From assembly GCA_012513915.1 (NCBI GenBank), contig JAAZBG010000327.1:1-57470 (forward strand): DNA of 57,470 nt, written 5' to 3'. Under the pieces are notes generated by a model, which was given only the letters and a program-made list of their open reading frames with translations, had not been told where the DNA came from and made no database searches. How positions within the stretch are numbered: the stretch's first letter is position 1; the number at the start of each line of letters is the position of its first letter. The position numbers were made by a program, and so were the translations under genes. Below are positions 45,637 through 54,277 of this stretch, piece by piece. This DNA is from Fibrobacter sp. (GTDB lineage Bacteria > Fibrobacterota > Chitinivibrionia > Chitinivibrionales > Chitinispirillaceae).

Positions 45637-46212
45637 TTATCTGGGCTCCTCAAAAAAATAATGAATTTTTTTCTGGTTTGTTGAACGGAGAAATTTGTCC
45701 AATACTATCAATCTGTTAAAGTAAAAATATATTGTGCAAAAACATAACGGCCAACAAATGCGGGCTGGTAAACACACTGATGTTCTGTTAAAAAGGTTTT
45801 ATTTAAAATTAATCACGATAGTTTAGCCGTTGGTGTGTTAAGGCTGAATCTATGTCAGCCATGCTATAAGAGCTGTTACCTAACCAGTCTATGCTTTTGG
45901 TTTTTGTACCTGTTGAAATTGCATATGAAATATTCTTAAAAACCGGGGTGATGAAGTTGCTATTGTTTGTAAAACAAACGCATGGCAAGATATCTGATCC
46001 CCCTTTTCTTTTTGTTACACTTGACCTTTCGTGATTCCTTGACTTACTTTAAATTATGAAGCATCTGATAAGGCTCAATACATGAACTAAAGAAATCGAT
46101 CCCAAACAGCAACATCTTACATGAGGTGTACTGCAATTGTTTGTTTTGTTATCATTTCGCAAACCATCGTTTTTGTGCTGAGACATTACTTCTTTCGTCG
46201 AAAGGAAAATTT
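45637..46212. other. Intergenic region between MFS and serine hydrolase genes
   Basis: 576 bases without a supported gene, holding divergent promoters and the imperfect inverted repeat at 45743-45842. The open frame upstream of 46213 has no ribosome site and gives a Cys/His-rich peptide unlike the family, so it is not counted as coding. Confidence 0.4.
45743..45842. repeat. Imperfect inverted repeat resembling an integron attC-like site
   Basis: A 100-base element opens with CATAACGGCCAAC and closes with CCGTTGGTGTGTTAAG. The outer TAAC/GTTA boxes and inner CCAAC/GTTGG boxes lie in mirror order with spacers of two to three bases, as in attC R and L boxes. A further AACACAC/GTGTGTT pairing exists inside. 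The core boxes do not fully match RYYYAAC/GTTRRRY and no integrase is in the window, so this is a weak call. Confidence 0.3.
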
Positions 46213-47337
46213 ATGGCAACGTTTGATTATGGCAAGATAGATATATCACCCGAAAATGCAGGTTATAGTGTATCACGACTTCAGTTGTTAAGCGATTACT
46301 ATGGTGCTCTGGTTGATTCCGGAAAAGTCCAGTCAGCAGGTTTTCTTATGGCCCGTAAAGGAAAGATTTTCGCACATCAGGCAGTTGGTAAGCTCACTCA
46401 CAAAACAGATTCACCTGCTATCAAGTGCGATACGCTTAAACCGATTGCATCAATTACAAAGGTGTTTACTGCTACGGCTATCATGAAACTTATTGAGGAT
46501 GGCAAACTCTGGCTCGGGCAGCCTGTTAAAGATATTATTCCGGAATTTAATACTCCATTGCACGGTGGTATCTCACTTTGGCACCTTCTAACCCATACAT
46601 CTGGTCTTCCGGCAGATCCGGGTTATTTTCAGGAACCATATCCGGTACAGTGGTTTGACCTCCTTGATCGTGATGATTGGGTGAAAGTGGCACTTTCCGG
46701 TCCTCTTCAGGCTCAACCGGGTGAACAATGGAATTATTGCACTCTCGGTTTTCAGATACTTGGCGAAGTAGTAAGCCGTGCATCGGGGATGCACTTTAAT
46801 GACTTCATGGAGACTGCAATTTTTAAACCGTTGGGTTTGAAACGAACCTTTATAGAAATTCCGGATTCTCTTAACAATGAAATCAGTTTTCGCAGTGATG
46901 AAGATATCAAATACATTACCGAAAGTAGTATTCGTCAACCAAACCGTCCACCCAGTGGTGGTTTTGGTATCTATTCAACACTCTATGATCTGTACCGTTT
47001 TGCACAATGTTTCCTTAATGGAGGAACATTGGATGGAGTCAGGGTGATTGGACGTAAAACCGTTGAAACAATGACCCGGAATCAACTGGAGAGTGTCTCG
47101 TCATTCCATTGGGGTGCAAAGTGTAAAACGTATCGCCAGGGACTTGGCTGGGGGTTCTACGTTGACGGGCCGACGGTTTCTCCAGGCTGTTATAACCATG
47201 AAGGGTGGGGGTGGTGTGCACTGTATAATGATCCTGAAGAACAATTCACATATGTTAGCTTTATTGCGGATGACAAGGATTGGAATCCCGATCTTCAGGT
47301 AAAGCCACGTACAATCGCATGGTCAGGAATTATTTGA
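46213..47337 (+). CDS. Serine hydrolase of the beta-lactamase / class C PBP family
   Basis: A 374-residue cytoplasmic-looking enzyme (no signal peptide). The catalytic SxxK is Ser80-Ile-Thr-Lys83 (PIASITKVFTATAI). The YxN site is Tyr175-Cys-Thr (WNYCTLGFQ), with Thr in place of Asn, and the third box is His329-Glu-Gly (NHEGWGW). The family includes esterases, D-amino-acid peptidases and beta-lactamases; the changed YxN favours an esterase-like role, by inference. ATG 46213 follows AAAGGA by 6 bases. It lies just before the ABC permease genes on the same strand and could be their operon partner. Confidence 0.88.
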   Translation: MATFDYGKIDISPENAGYSVSRLQLLSDYYGALVDSGKVQSAGFLMARKGKIFAHQAVGKLTHKTDSPAIKCDTLKPIASITKVFTATAIMKLIEDGKLWLGQPVKDIIPEFNTPLHGGISLWHLLTHTSGLPADPGYFQEPYPVQWFDLLDRDDWVKVALSGPLQAQPGEQWNYCTLGFQILGEVVSRASGMHFNDFMETAIFKPLGLKRTFIEIPDSLNNEISFRSDEDIKYITESSIRQPNRPPSGGFGIYSTLYDLYRFAQCFLNGGTLDGVRVIGRKTVETMTRNQLESVSSFHWGAKCKTYRQGLGWGFYVDGPTVSPGCYNHEGWGWCALYNDPEEQFTYVSFIADDKDWNPDLQVKPRTIAWSGII

Positions 47338-47372
47338 AAATAGTGATAAACTACGTTGATCATTGGTTTCGA

Positions 47373-48164
47373 ATGTTAAAGGCGGTTGCACTGGTTACCT
47401 ATAAGGAGTGGGCCGCCTATCGTTCTCATATGCTGTTATCACTGGTCGTTGGTCCGGTCTTTTTCCTGGCACAGGTATTTATTTGGACCGCTGTCTATGC
47501 AGGCCGTGATGAGCTGGGTGGATTTACACTTAATCAGATGCTGCTTTACTTTGGGGCAAGTTCAGTAATCTACTATCTTATTATGGATTTTGCTGACTGG
47601 AACCTGCAGATGCTGATCCGTACGGGTAAATTTCTTACTTATGTTCTGCGTCCTGTGCCGCATCCATTTTTTGCATTTTCTCAAAAAGTCGGACACAGGA
47701 TTTTGGGCTTTTTGTTTGAATTCATTCCGGTGTGGCTGATCTTCTTTTTCCTGTTTGATGTAAAACTTATACCTGCGAAGCCCTTCTGGGCTATTGTATC
47801 GGTTATGTTTAGTTTTGTTATCATGTTTCTGCTCAACTATTCTATGGGGATACTTGCATTCTGGTTGACACGAACTGATGGAATCCGGGCGCTGATACGA
47901 CTGTTCCGGGACCTGATGGCAGGGGTTTTTATACCACTTTCGTTTTTCCCTGACGTGGTACAGAAAATACTGTTTTTTCTTCCGTTCCAGTTTGTATCCT
48001 ACGTTCCGACCAGAGTATTTCTGGGTTCCTATGATCTGGCCGGGTGGAATATGTCGATTCCGGTAATTGTAGGGATACAGGGATTGGCGGTTATCGGTAT
48101 GCTGATTTTTACTGCACTTCTCTGGCGGCTTGGCATAAAACGGTTTACCGGAGTAGGGGCATGA
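47373..48164 (+). CDS. ABC-2 type transporter permease (PF06182-like), first subunit
   Basis: A 263-residue membrane protein with six hydrophobic segments. It opens with a cytoplasmic helix (VTYKEWAAYRSHMLLSLVVG) and has an elbow region (DFADWNLQMLIRTGKFLTYVLRPVPHP) typical of paired ABC-2 permeases whose ATPase is encoded beside them. The start is uncertain: in-frame ATG 47280, ATG 47319 and GTG 47343 lie upstream, none with a clear ribosome site. ATG 47373 gives a length like its partner (261) and normal family N-terminus. It overlaps the next gene by 4 bases, so the two subunits are made together. Confidence 0.85.
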   Translation: MLKAVALVTYKEWAAYRSHMLLSLVVGPVFFLAQVFIWTAVYAGRDELGGFTLNQMLLYFGASSVIYYLIMDFADWNLQMLIRTGKFLTYVLRPVPHPFFAFSQKVGHRILGFLFEFIPVWLIFFFLFDVKLIPAKPFWAIVSVMFSFVIMFLLNYSMGILAFWLTRTDGIRALIRLFRDLMAGVFIPLSFFPDVVQKILFFLPFQFVSYVPTRVFLGSYDLAGWNMSIPVIVGIQGLAVIGMLIFTALLWRLGIKRFTGVGA

Positions 48165-48946
48165 AATATTCTACATTGATTCTATTGGGACGTTCGTTAA
48201 AGGTCTCTTTTGCAGAACGGGCCGCTTACCGGGGTGATTTTCTTCTTAGTTTTTCGGTGACCTTTCTGCTTGAGCTGATAACACCACTTGTAACACTGCT
48301 GATTTACAATTCGGGTACAACTTTTCCCGGCTGGACATTACAGGAAGCGCTAATGATTCAGGCGGTATTTCTGATTGCACGTAGTGTTGCGTTTCCACTT
48401 TTTTTCGGGATGGTATGGATCGTCTTCGAGCAGGCCAAGGAGGGAACATTTGAGATTACACTGCTCAAACCGCGTTCTCCACTGCTACTTACAATGTTAA
48501 AAGGGGTTGATATTGAAGGTGTCGGCAGAATACTGGGAGGAATCCTCCTGTTTCTATTCGCCTTAAAGGGACTGCCAGTTCCGGGAATTCATGCGTGGCT
48601 GCTTTTTATAGTACTTCTGACTCTTTCAGTGATGGTGCTCTTCGGGTTTGCACTTATCTTAACCGCAAGTCTTTTCATCTGGATCGGTAATGGTCGTGTA
48701 ATAGAGCTTCTCGAATCGATTCTTGTGTTTTCGCGCTATCCGGGATCAATATTTTCATCACCGGTGCAGTGGATCTTTGCAGTGGTTGTACCGCTCTCAA
48801 TGATTGCACTTTATCCTGCAGAAGCACTAATGGGACGAACTGATCCGCTTATGGTTTATTCAATCCCGACATCATTTGCTTTTTTGGGAGCAGGATATCT
48901 TTTCTGGAAGTGTATGATTCGCAGATATGCCGGAGGTGGGGGATAA
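48161..48946 (+). CDS. ABC-2 type transporter permease (PF06182-like), second subunit
   Basis: A 261-residue paralogue of the preceding permease with the same layout: an N-terminal amphipathic helix (RSLKVSFAERAAYRGDFLLS), six membrane segments and an EQAKEGTFEITLLKPRSPL elbow. ATG 48161 overlaps the upstream stop (ATGA) and follows GGAGTAGGGG. The frame continues upstream to 48044 inside the first permease, but this is not needed. With its partner and the ATPase at 49127 it forms a heteromeric exporter; the cargo is unknown. A 126-base palindrome separates it from the ATPase gene. Confidence 0.87.
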   Translation: MKYSTLILLGRSLKVSFAERAAYRGDFLLSFSVTFLLELITPLVTLLIYNSGTTFPGWTLQEALMIQAVFLIARSVAFPLFFGMVWIVFEQAKEGTFEITLLKPRSPLLLTMLKGVDIEGVGRILGGILLFLFALKGLPVPGIHAWLLFIVLLTLSVMVLFGFALILTASLFIWIGNGRVIELLESILVFSRYPGSIFSSPVQWIFAVVVPLSMIALYPAEALMGRTDPLMVYSIPTSFAFLGAGYLFWKCMIRRYAGGGG

Positions 48947-48950
48947 ATAA

Positions 48951-49076
48951 CGCCCCCACCCGCGCACAAAGCTGCGCGGCCTCCCCCGCAGGAGGGATGT
49001 GTCTTTTTTTGGTTTTAAAACAATTGTCTCTCTCCTGCGGGGGAGGTCTGGCTGCTTTGAGCCAGGGTGGGAGCGC
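48951..49076. repeat. GC-rich palindromic element inside the ABC transporter operon
   Basis: Inner arms CCTCCCCCGCAGGAG (48980-48994) and CTCCTGCGGGGGAGG (49032-49046) are perfect over 15 bases around a 37-base AT-rich loop. Outer arms CGCCCCCACCC and GGGTGGGAGCG match at 10 of 11. It fills the gap between the second permease stop and the ATPase start, so its RNA would fold within the operon transcript. It differs in detail from the 4548 and 50099 elements. Confidence 0.8.
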
Positions 49077-49126
49077 TCACTTGGCACAACTCTCACCGTA
49101 ATCAACAGTATTGAGGAGAACGATCG

Positions 49127-50176
49127 ATGCAGATCAAGGTTAACGGACTTTCAAAAGTATATACAACATTTCATCGGGGAAGTACTTTTAAGGAAGTTGT
49201 TCAGAGCATATTCAAACGTACTCCAATTGAAATACATGCTCTTAAAGGCATTGATTTTTCCATAGGACAGGGAGAGCTCGTCGGATTTCTTGGACCAAAT
49301 GGAGCGGGAAAATCCACGACGCTGAAAATTCTTACTGGTGTACTCTTTCCGTCAGCTGGTGATGTTTCGGTGATGGGGTATTGTCCGTGGAAACAGCGGC
49401 AGAAATATGTTGCACAGATCGGCGCGGTATTTGGTCAGAAATCACAACTGGTGTGGGATATCCCGCCTATAGATTCTTTTATGATGAACCAGGCGATCTA
49501 CCGGATTCCTGATGATCAATTTCAAAAAACTAAGGACCGCCTGGTAGGCATGCTTGAAATCCGTGATCAGATAAAACAACCTACCCGCAGCCTTTCGCTT
49601 GGTGAACGGATGAAGTGCGAGTTTGTTATGGCAATGCTTCACAATCCGCGAATTGTATTCCTTGATGAACCCACGATTGGTCTTGACGTAATCGCAAAGG
49701 ATCGTGTGCGGGAGTTTATTCAGGAGATGAACAGGTCGGGGGTCACCTTTATCCTTACCACGCATGATCTTGGTGATGTTGAACGGCTTGCCAAAAGGGT
49801 GATAATCATTAACCACGGTGAGCTTGTATACGATAACGAGATCGATGCGCTTCATCGTCATTTCGGTGCTAAAAAGATTCTGACGGTGGCAACCAAAAAG
49901 AACTGCGATATTAGCGAACGTCCCGGCGTTACTGTTCTTCGCCATTTGTCACCAACCGATCTTGAACTTGAGTGTGATACCGGTATTGTCGAACTCCCAT
50001 CACTGATTGGCGAAATGTCGGATCGTTTTGGTTTACGTGATCTTTCGGTTCAGGATCTTCCCATTGAGGAGGTGATTAAGGAGTTGTATGCGGAAAATGC
50101 CTCACCCCCCGGCCCCTTCTGGTTCTCCAACCACTTCGATGCGTCGTCCGCAAGCGGAAGAGGGGGAGTGAGATGA
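49127..50176 (+). CDS. ABC transporter ATP-binding protein with repeat-derived C-terminus
   Basis: A 349-residue ATPase. Walker A is GPNGAGKSTTLKIL, the signature is LSLGERMKCE, Walker B is IVFLDEPTIGLD, and the switch His is in TTHDLGDVE. The regulatory C-terminal part (about 245-320) is family-like up to VIKELYAEN. The last ~27 residues (ASPPGPFWFSNHFDASS...) are read from the GC-rich repeat at 50099-50175, so the original stop was probably lost by repeat insertion. GAGGAG lies 7-8 bases before the ATG. It serves the two permeases upstream. Confidence 0.93.
   Translation: MQIKVNGLSKVYTTFHRGSTFKEVVQSIFKRTPIEIHALKGIDFSIGQGELVGFLGPNGAGKSTTLKILTGVLFPSAGDVSVMGYCPWKQRQKYVAQIGAVFGQKSQLVWDIPPIDSFMMNQAIYRIPDDQFQKTKDRLVGMLEIRDQIKQPTRSLSLGERMKCEFVMAMLHNPRIVFLDEPTIGLDVIAKDRVREFIQEMNRSGVTFILTTHDLGDVERLAKRVIIINHGELVYDNEIDALHRHFGAKKILTVATKKNCDISERPGVTVLRHLSPTDLELECDTGIVELPSLIGEMSDRFGLRDLSVQDLPIEEVIKELYAENASPPGPFWFSNHFDASSASGRGGVR
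50099..50175. repeat. GC-rich repeat, copy 1, overlapping the ABC ATPase 3' end
   Basis: A 77-base unit beginning GCCTCACCCCCCGGCCCC and ending GGGGGAGTGAGATG. It is almost identical to the unit at 50204-50281. Its ends are inverted (GCCTCAC...GTGAG) and match the outer arms of the 4548 element. It is translated as the ATPase tail and supplies its TGA. Confidence 0.85.
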
Positions 50177-50203
50177 GTATCTTTCCAATTTGCTTTGTAA
50201 AGG

Positions 50204-50281
50204 GCCTCACCCCCCCGGCCCCTTCTGGTTCTCCAACCACTTCGATGCATCGTCCACAAGCGGTAGTGGGGGAGTGAGATG
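50204..50281. repeat. GC-rich repeat, copy 2 (tandem)
   Basis: A 78-base near-copy of 50099-50175, 28 bases downstream in the same orientation. It differs by one extra C in the opening run and a few substitutions (GCATCGTCCAC for GCGTCGTCCGC; CGGTAGTGG for CGGAAGAGG). Non-coding. Confidence 0.85.
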
Positions 50282-50367
50282 TGTTATTACCTTTTTGTCC
50301 GTTTGCTTATCGTAAGTTGTCTGAACCTTGATTTATATTGATAGAAACGCGAGCACAATAGAGCGAG

Positions 50368-51051
50368 ATGAACGGCGCAAATGTTAAATGGATAGTGAAT
50401 ATGAGAAGGATCCTTTCTTTAGTTTTCCCCGGTATTCTTTTACTTGGTATCGTTTTGCTCGGAGTTCGCCGGGTAATCCGAACAGAAGAACTCTGGAATA
50501 ATTTTATATTTAATGCAGATATCCTGTTTGTGTCAATTATGATACTATGGTTGTTATATGAGCTTCGGGTATCAGTTTGCGACAAAGAACAAGAGAAGAA
50601 TGTATCGGATTATGGAACTCGTGAAATCTACGGTTTTAGTCAGAGTATAACAGTTCTTTCTGCATTATGGGTAGATTCCTTTTGGACCAATCCTTCGATC
50701 CTGCATGTAGTTGGATTTGGAATGTTACTTTGTGGAATTTCTTTACGGTTCTGGGCTATTCAAACATTAGGGAAATATTATTCTCACATTGTAAGGACAA
50801 TCAGCGGTCATGAAATTGTCGATAAAGGTCCTTATAGATACATCAGACATCCATCATACGCCGGGATGATAGTGGCTCTCTGTGGAATCTGTGTCTTATA
50901 CTGCAATAGTATCTCTGTGCTTATCTTCTGTGCCTTGTTACTGCCATCAATAGTTCTTAGAATTTGGATTGAAGAAAAAACACTTCTCTCTCTGGATGGT
51001 TATGAAGAATATGTGAAAACCAGAAAACGATTGATTCCTTATGTCTGGTAA
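50368..51051 (+). CDS. Isoprenylcysteine carboxyl methyltransferase (ICMT)-family membrane protein
   Basis: A 227-residue membrane methyltransferase-like protein with about five membrane segments. The family core is visible: DKGPYRYIRHPSYAGMIV (AdoMet-binding) and RIWIEEKTLLSLDGYEEY at the C-terminus. Bacterial members methylate lipids or small thiols/phenolics rather than prenylated proteins; the substrate is unknown. ATG 50368 or the ATG at 50401 could start it, both with weak ribosome sites. It is preceded by the tandem GC-rich repeats and followed by a serine hydrolase 54 bases later. Confidence 0.85.
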   Translation: MNGANVKWIVNMRRILSLVFPGILLLGIVLLGVRRVIRTEELWNNFIFNADILFVSIMILWLLYELRVSVCDKEQEKNVSDYGTREIYGFSQSITVLSALWVDSFWTNPSILHVVGFGMLLCGISLRFWAIQTLGKYYSHIVRTISGHEIVDKGPYRYIRHPSYAGMIVALCGICVLYCNSISVLIFCALLLPSIVLRIWIEEKTLLSLDGYEEYVKTRKRLIPYVW

Positions 51052-51105
51052 ACTTTAAAACCGTACTCTGGAAAAGACGAAATAAGGAAGAAAAAGGAAT
51101 ACTCT

Positions 51106-52428
51106 ATGAAAAAGACAATATTACTAATAGCATTACTTTTGACATTGTGTCAAACCGGATTTCCCCAGACAACTATTGACAAAACAAAACTGGACAATTA
51201 CTTCAATACACTGGAAGAAAATAATAAGTTTATGGGAAGTATTGCTGTTTCAAAAAACGGAGTAATCATTTACACAAAGTCGATCGGTCTTGCAGATATT
51301 GAGAATAACATTAAAGCGATTGAAAATTCAAAATACAGAATTGGCTCAATTTCAAAATCATTTACGGCTGTTTTGGTTTTAAAGGCAGTTGAGGAAAAAA
51401 AGTTAGATCTGGACCAGGCTATTGTCAAATGGTTCCCAACGATTAAAAACGCAAAGAAAATTACAATAAAGCATTTACTGAGTCATAGAAGTGGAATTCA
51501 CAACTTCACAAATAACAAAGACTATCTGACCTGGAATACTCAGCCAAAGACAGAAAAAGAAATGGTTGACATTATTGCAAAAGGTGGCAGCGATTTCAAG
51601 CCGGATAGCAAAGCAGAATACAGCAATTCAAACTTTGTGCTTTTAACGTACATACTCGATAAAACTTTCTCGAAATCATATTCTGATCTATTGCAGGAAT
51701 ATATTGTAAAGCCGCTTGGTTTGACAAATACATATATTTTTGGAAAAATTAATTCCGCTAATAACGAATGCAAATCTTACAAATTCACCGATTCATGGAA
51801 GGTAGAATCCGAGACAGACTTTACAATTCCGTTAGGGGCAGGGGGAATCATTTCTACGCCGGTCGACTTGACGAAATTCGCCGATGCTTTGTTTGAAGGA
51901 AAACTTTTAAAATCTGAAAGTCTTGAATTAATGAAAACCTTTAAAGACGGTTATGGAATGGGTTTGTTCCCAATTCCTTTCTACACAAGTAAAGGTTATG
52001 GACATAATGGTGGCATTGACGGTTTTAGTTCTGTGTATGTCCATTTTGAAGATGAGAAAATTTCTTATGCGTTAACATCAAATGGAACAAATATTAATAA
52101 CAACGACATCAGCATTGCTGTATTAAGTGCTGTTTATGGCAAACCATACGACATTCCTTCTTTCAAAACATTCAACGTGATATCGGAAGACCTGGACAAG
52201 TATCTGGGCGTTTATAGTTCCAATCAAATCCCGCTGAAAATAACTATTACAAAACGCGAAAACACCCTGATTGCACAAGGAACCGGACAACCATCATTTC
52301 CGCTTGATGCAACAGACAAAGACAAGTTTAAGTATGACCAGGCAGGAGCTAAATTCGAATTTAATCCATCAGACAAAACGATGGTGCTGTTTCAGGGCGG
52401 TGGGCAATTTGTGTTTACGAAACAATAA
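51106..52428 (+). CDS. Exported serine hydrolase (beta-lactamase / class C PBP family)
   Basis: A 440-residue exported enzyme with a signal peptide (MKKTILLIALLLTLCQTGFP, cleavage near Pro-Gln). SxxK is Ser81-Ile-Ser-Lys84 (IGSISKSFTAVL), the YxN box is AEYSNSNF, and the third box is GYGHNGGIDG. Unlike the serine hydrolase at 46213, all three boxes are standard. After residue 350 a DUF3471-like beta domain follows (LGVYSSNQIPLKITITKREN). Overall style resembles Bacteroidota proteins. Codon use is more AT-rich than the neighbours, which hints at transfer. It is probably periplasmic, acting on peptides or esters. Confidence 0.9.
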   Translation: MKKTILLIALLLTLCQTGFPQTTIDKTKLDNYFNTLEENNKFMGSIAVSKNGVIIYTKSIGLADIENNIKAIENSKYRIGSISKSFTAVLVLKAVEEKKLDLDQAIVKWFPTIKNAKKITIKHLLSHRSGIHNFTNNKDYLTWNTQPKTEKEMVDIIAKGGSDFKPDSKAEYSNSNFVLLTYILDKTFSKSYSDLLQEYIVKPLGLTNTYIFGKINSANNECKSYKFTDSWKVESETDFTIPLGAGGIISTPVDLTKFADALFEGKLLKSESLELMKTFKDGYGMGLFPIPFYTSKGYGHNGGIDGFSSVYVHFEDEKISYALTSNGTNINNNDISIAVLSAVYGKPYDIPSFKTFNVISEDLDKYLGVYSSNQIPLKITITKRENTLIAQGTGQPSFPLDATDKDKFKYDQAGAKFEFNPSDKTMVLFQGGGQFVFTKQ

Positions 52429-52629
52429 AATAGTACCGGCACGATAAAAAAATTAAGAGCTGTGAACCCGTAAGGACAATATATTATCGTCTCTTGCGGG
52501 ACTCGGAATGTTTTATTGTCATATATTGCAGTAAATATTTGATCCCGATGGGAACAGGAAAAAAACTAAAAATAGAAGTACAAATTGATCACTCTAAGTG
52601 TAAATGACAATAAATAAGGTATGCTTTGA

Positions 52630-54114
52630 ATGAAACAAATCTTCAATTCCTTTTTACCCCTTAGCGAATATATTCCTGATGGCGAGCCCCACGTTTTCGG
52701 TGACCGGGTTTATATCTACGGCTCACATGACAAAGAGGGGGGAGAGACTTTCTGCATGCTCGACTACGTTGTCTATTCGGCACCGGTAACCGATCTTTTG
52801 GATTGGAAATACGAAGGAGTGATCTACAGCAGCTCTCAAGATCCCAATAACGATGGAAAACGGACCTATATGTATGCCCCCGATGTTGTAAAGGGAAACG
52901 ACGGTCGTTTTTATCTTTACTACGCTCTGGCCGGTGATGAGAGACGGGGGGGGCAATTTGACGGTCCGATAAGTGTCGCAGTCTGTGATACTCCGGCAGG
53001 AAAGTTTAAGTACCACGGTGATGTTCAATTCAAGGACGGAACTCCTGTGAAACGGATGATTCCCTTTGATCCGGGTGTGATCAATGACGATGGTGTGATT
53101 CGGTTGTACTACGGCTGGGCTCTTAACATCAGTATACCCCGAAACCCGGTTGGACGGGCCATTATGGTTAAAATCATGCAGAAGATGTTCAAAAAAACAA
53201 AAAAAGAGATCGTGGATGAACCGCAAGGCATTATGGGTGCAAATGTCGTTGAGTTGGAAGACGATATGATTACGGTAAAATCGGATATCAAACGAATTGT
53301 TCCCGGAAGAAATGCTGCAAAAGGGACTACGTTTGCCGGACACGCCTTTTTTGAGGCAAGTTCGATCCGAAAGATTAAGGATACCTACTACTTTATCTAT
53401 TCTTCCGAACTGATGCACGAACTTTGTTACGCAACAAGTAAATATCCCGACAGAGACTTCGTTTTCGGTGGAACGATTGTCTCTTCCGGAGACATCGGCT
53501 TTAGGGGACGAAAAGCAAAAGATAGAATTAACGCTACGGGAAATAATCACGGAAGTATCGAACAGATCAACGGAGAATGGTATGTCTTTTACCACCGGCA
53601 TACTCATAATTCATCGTTCAGCCGACAGGCCTGTGCCGAGAAAATCACCATCGAAGAAGACGGTTCAATTGCTCAGGTGGGGATTACATCATGCGGTCTT
53701 AATGGCGCACCTCTGGTCGCAAAGGGAGAATATCCATCACCCATCTACTCGATATTAACCGACGGAAAGATGAAACATATAGGTGTTGGTCACTTACGCA
53801 CATGTAAACCATGCATGACCGATCGAAACGATCAGCGTTTTATAACGAATATTAAGAATGGTGTGATCATCGGCTACAAGTACTTTATGTTTAACGGTGC
53901 CGCTACACTGAATTTGACGATCCGCGGAAAAGGGAAGGGAACCTTTTTAGTTAAAACCGATATGAATGGAGAACCAATTGGAGAGATACCGGTTAAACCT
54001 GGTTCAGATTGGGAATCCTTTGGTATTCCGATTGATCTTTCAGGGCAGTTTCCGCTGATTCTTCAATACAAAGGTTCGGGAATGGTGGAGTTCATGTCAT
54101 TTACGTTTGTATAA
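52630..54114 (+). CDS. Glycoside hydrolase family 43-like protein
   Basis: A 494-residue five-bladed beta-propeller enzyme. Asp17 in SEYIPDGEPHVF is the likely base, Asp147 in PFDPGVINDDG the helper, and Glu242 in GHAFFEASSIRK the acid. NNHGSIEQINGEWYVFYHRH matches the last blade. Residues from about 385 form a CBM6-like beta-sandwich. GH43 enzymes remove arabinose or xylose from plant polysaccharides. There is no signal peptide, so it probably acts on imported oligosaccharides. The protein style resembles gut Firmicutes enzymes, suggesting transfer. It is transcribed alone, 201 bases after the serine hydrolase. Confidence 0.88.
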   Translation: MKQIFNSFLPLSEYIPDGEPHVFGDRVYIYGSHDKEGGETFCMLDYVVYSAPVTDLLDWKYEGVIYSSSQDPNNDGKRTYMYAPDVVKGNDGRFYLYYALAGDERRGGQFDGPISVAVCDTPAGKFKYHGDVQFKDGTPVKRMIPFDPGVINDDGVIRLYYGWALNISIPRNPVGRAIMVKIMQKMFKKTKKEIVDEPQGIMGANVVELEDDMITVKSDIKRIVPGRNAAKGTTFAGHAFFEASSIRKIKDTYYFIYSSELMHELCYATSKYPDRDFVFGGTIVSSGDIGFRGRKAKDRINATGNNHGSIEQINGEWYVFYHRHTHNSSFSRQACAEKITIEEDGSIAQVGITSCGLNGAPLVAKGEYPSPIYSILTDGKMKHIGVGHLRTCKPCMTDRNDQRFITNIKNGVIIGYKYFMFNGAATLNLTIRGKGKGTFLVKTDMNGEPIGEIPVKPGSDWESFGIPIDLSGQFPLILQYKGSGMVEFMSFTFV

Positions 54115-54277
54115 AGCGTATTTTTTAAAGTTCACAAAATACTTGTTCCCTGCTTGTGATTTTAGAATGGTTCTGATTCAATGAATTTTCAAAATTATTA
54201 ATATGTCAATTTGATAAATAGAGATCGAACTTCGTATCAGAGCAACAGTTTTTGTAAGCATAGATCAGGATAAGTAT

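Noticed and set aside
50099-50281. Possible CRISPR array
   Set aside because: Only two units of about 77 bases with one 28-base gap and no cas gene; the ends are those of a palindromic repeat.
52723-53607. 294-codon minus-strand frame
   Set aside because: Fully antisense to the GH43 gene, no family match, low-complexity composition from the opposite strand.
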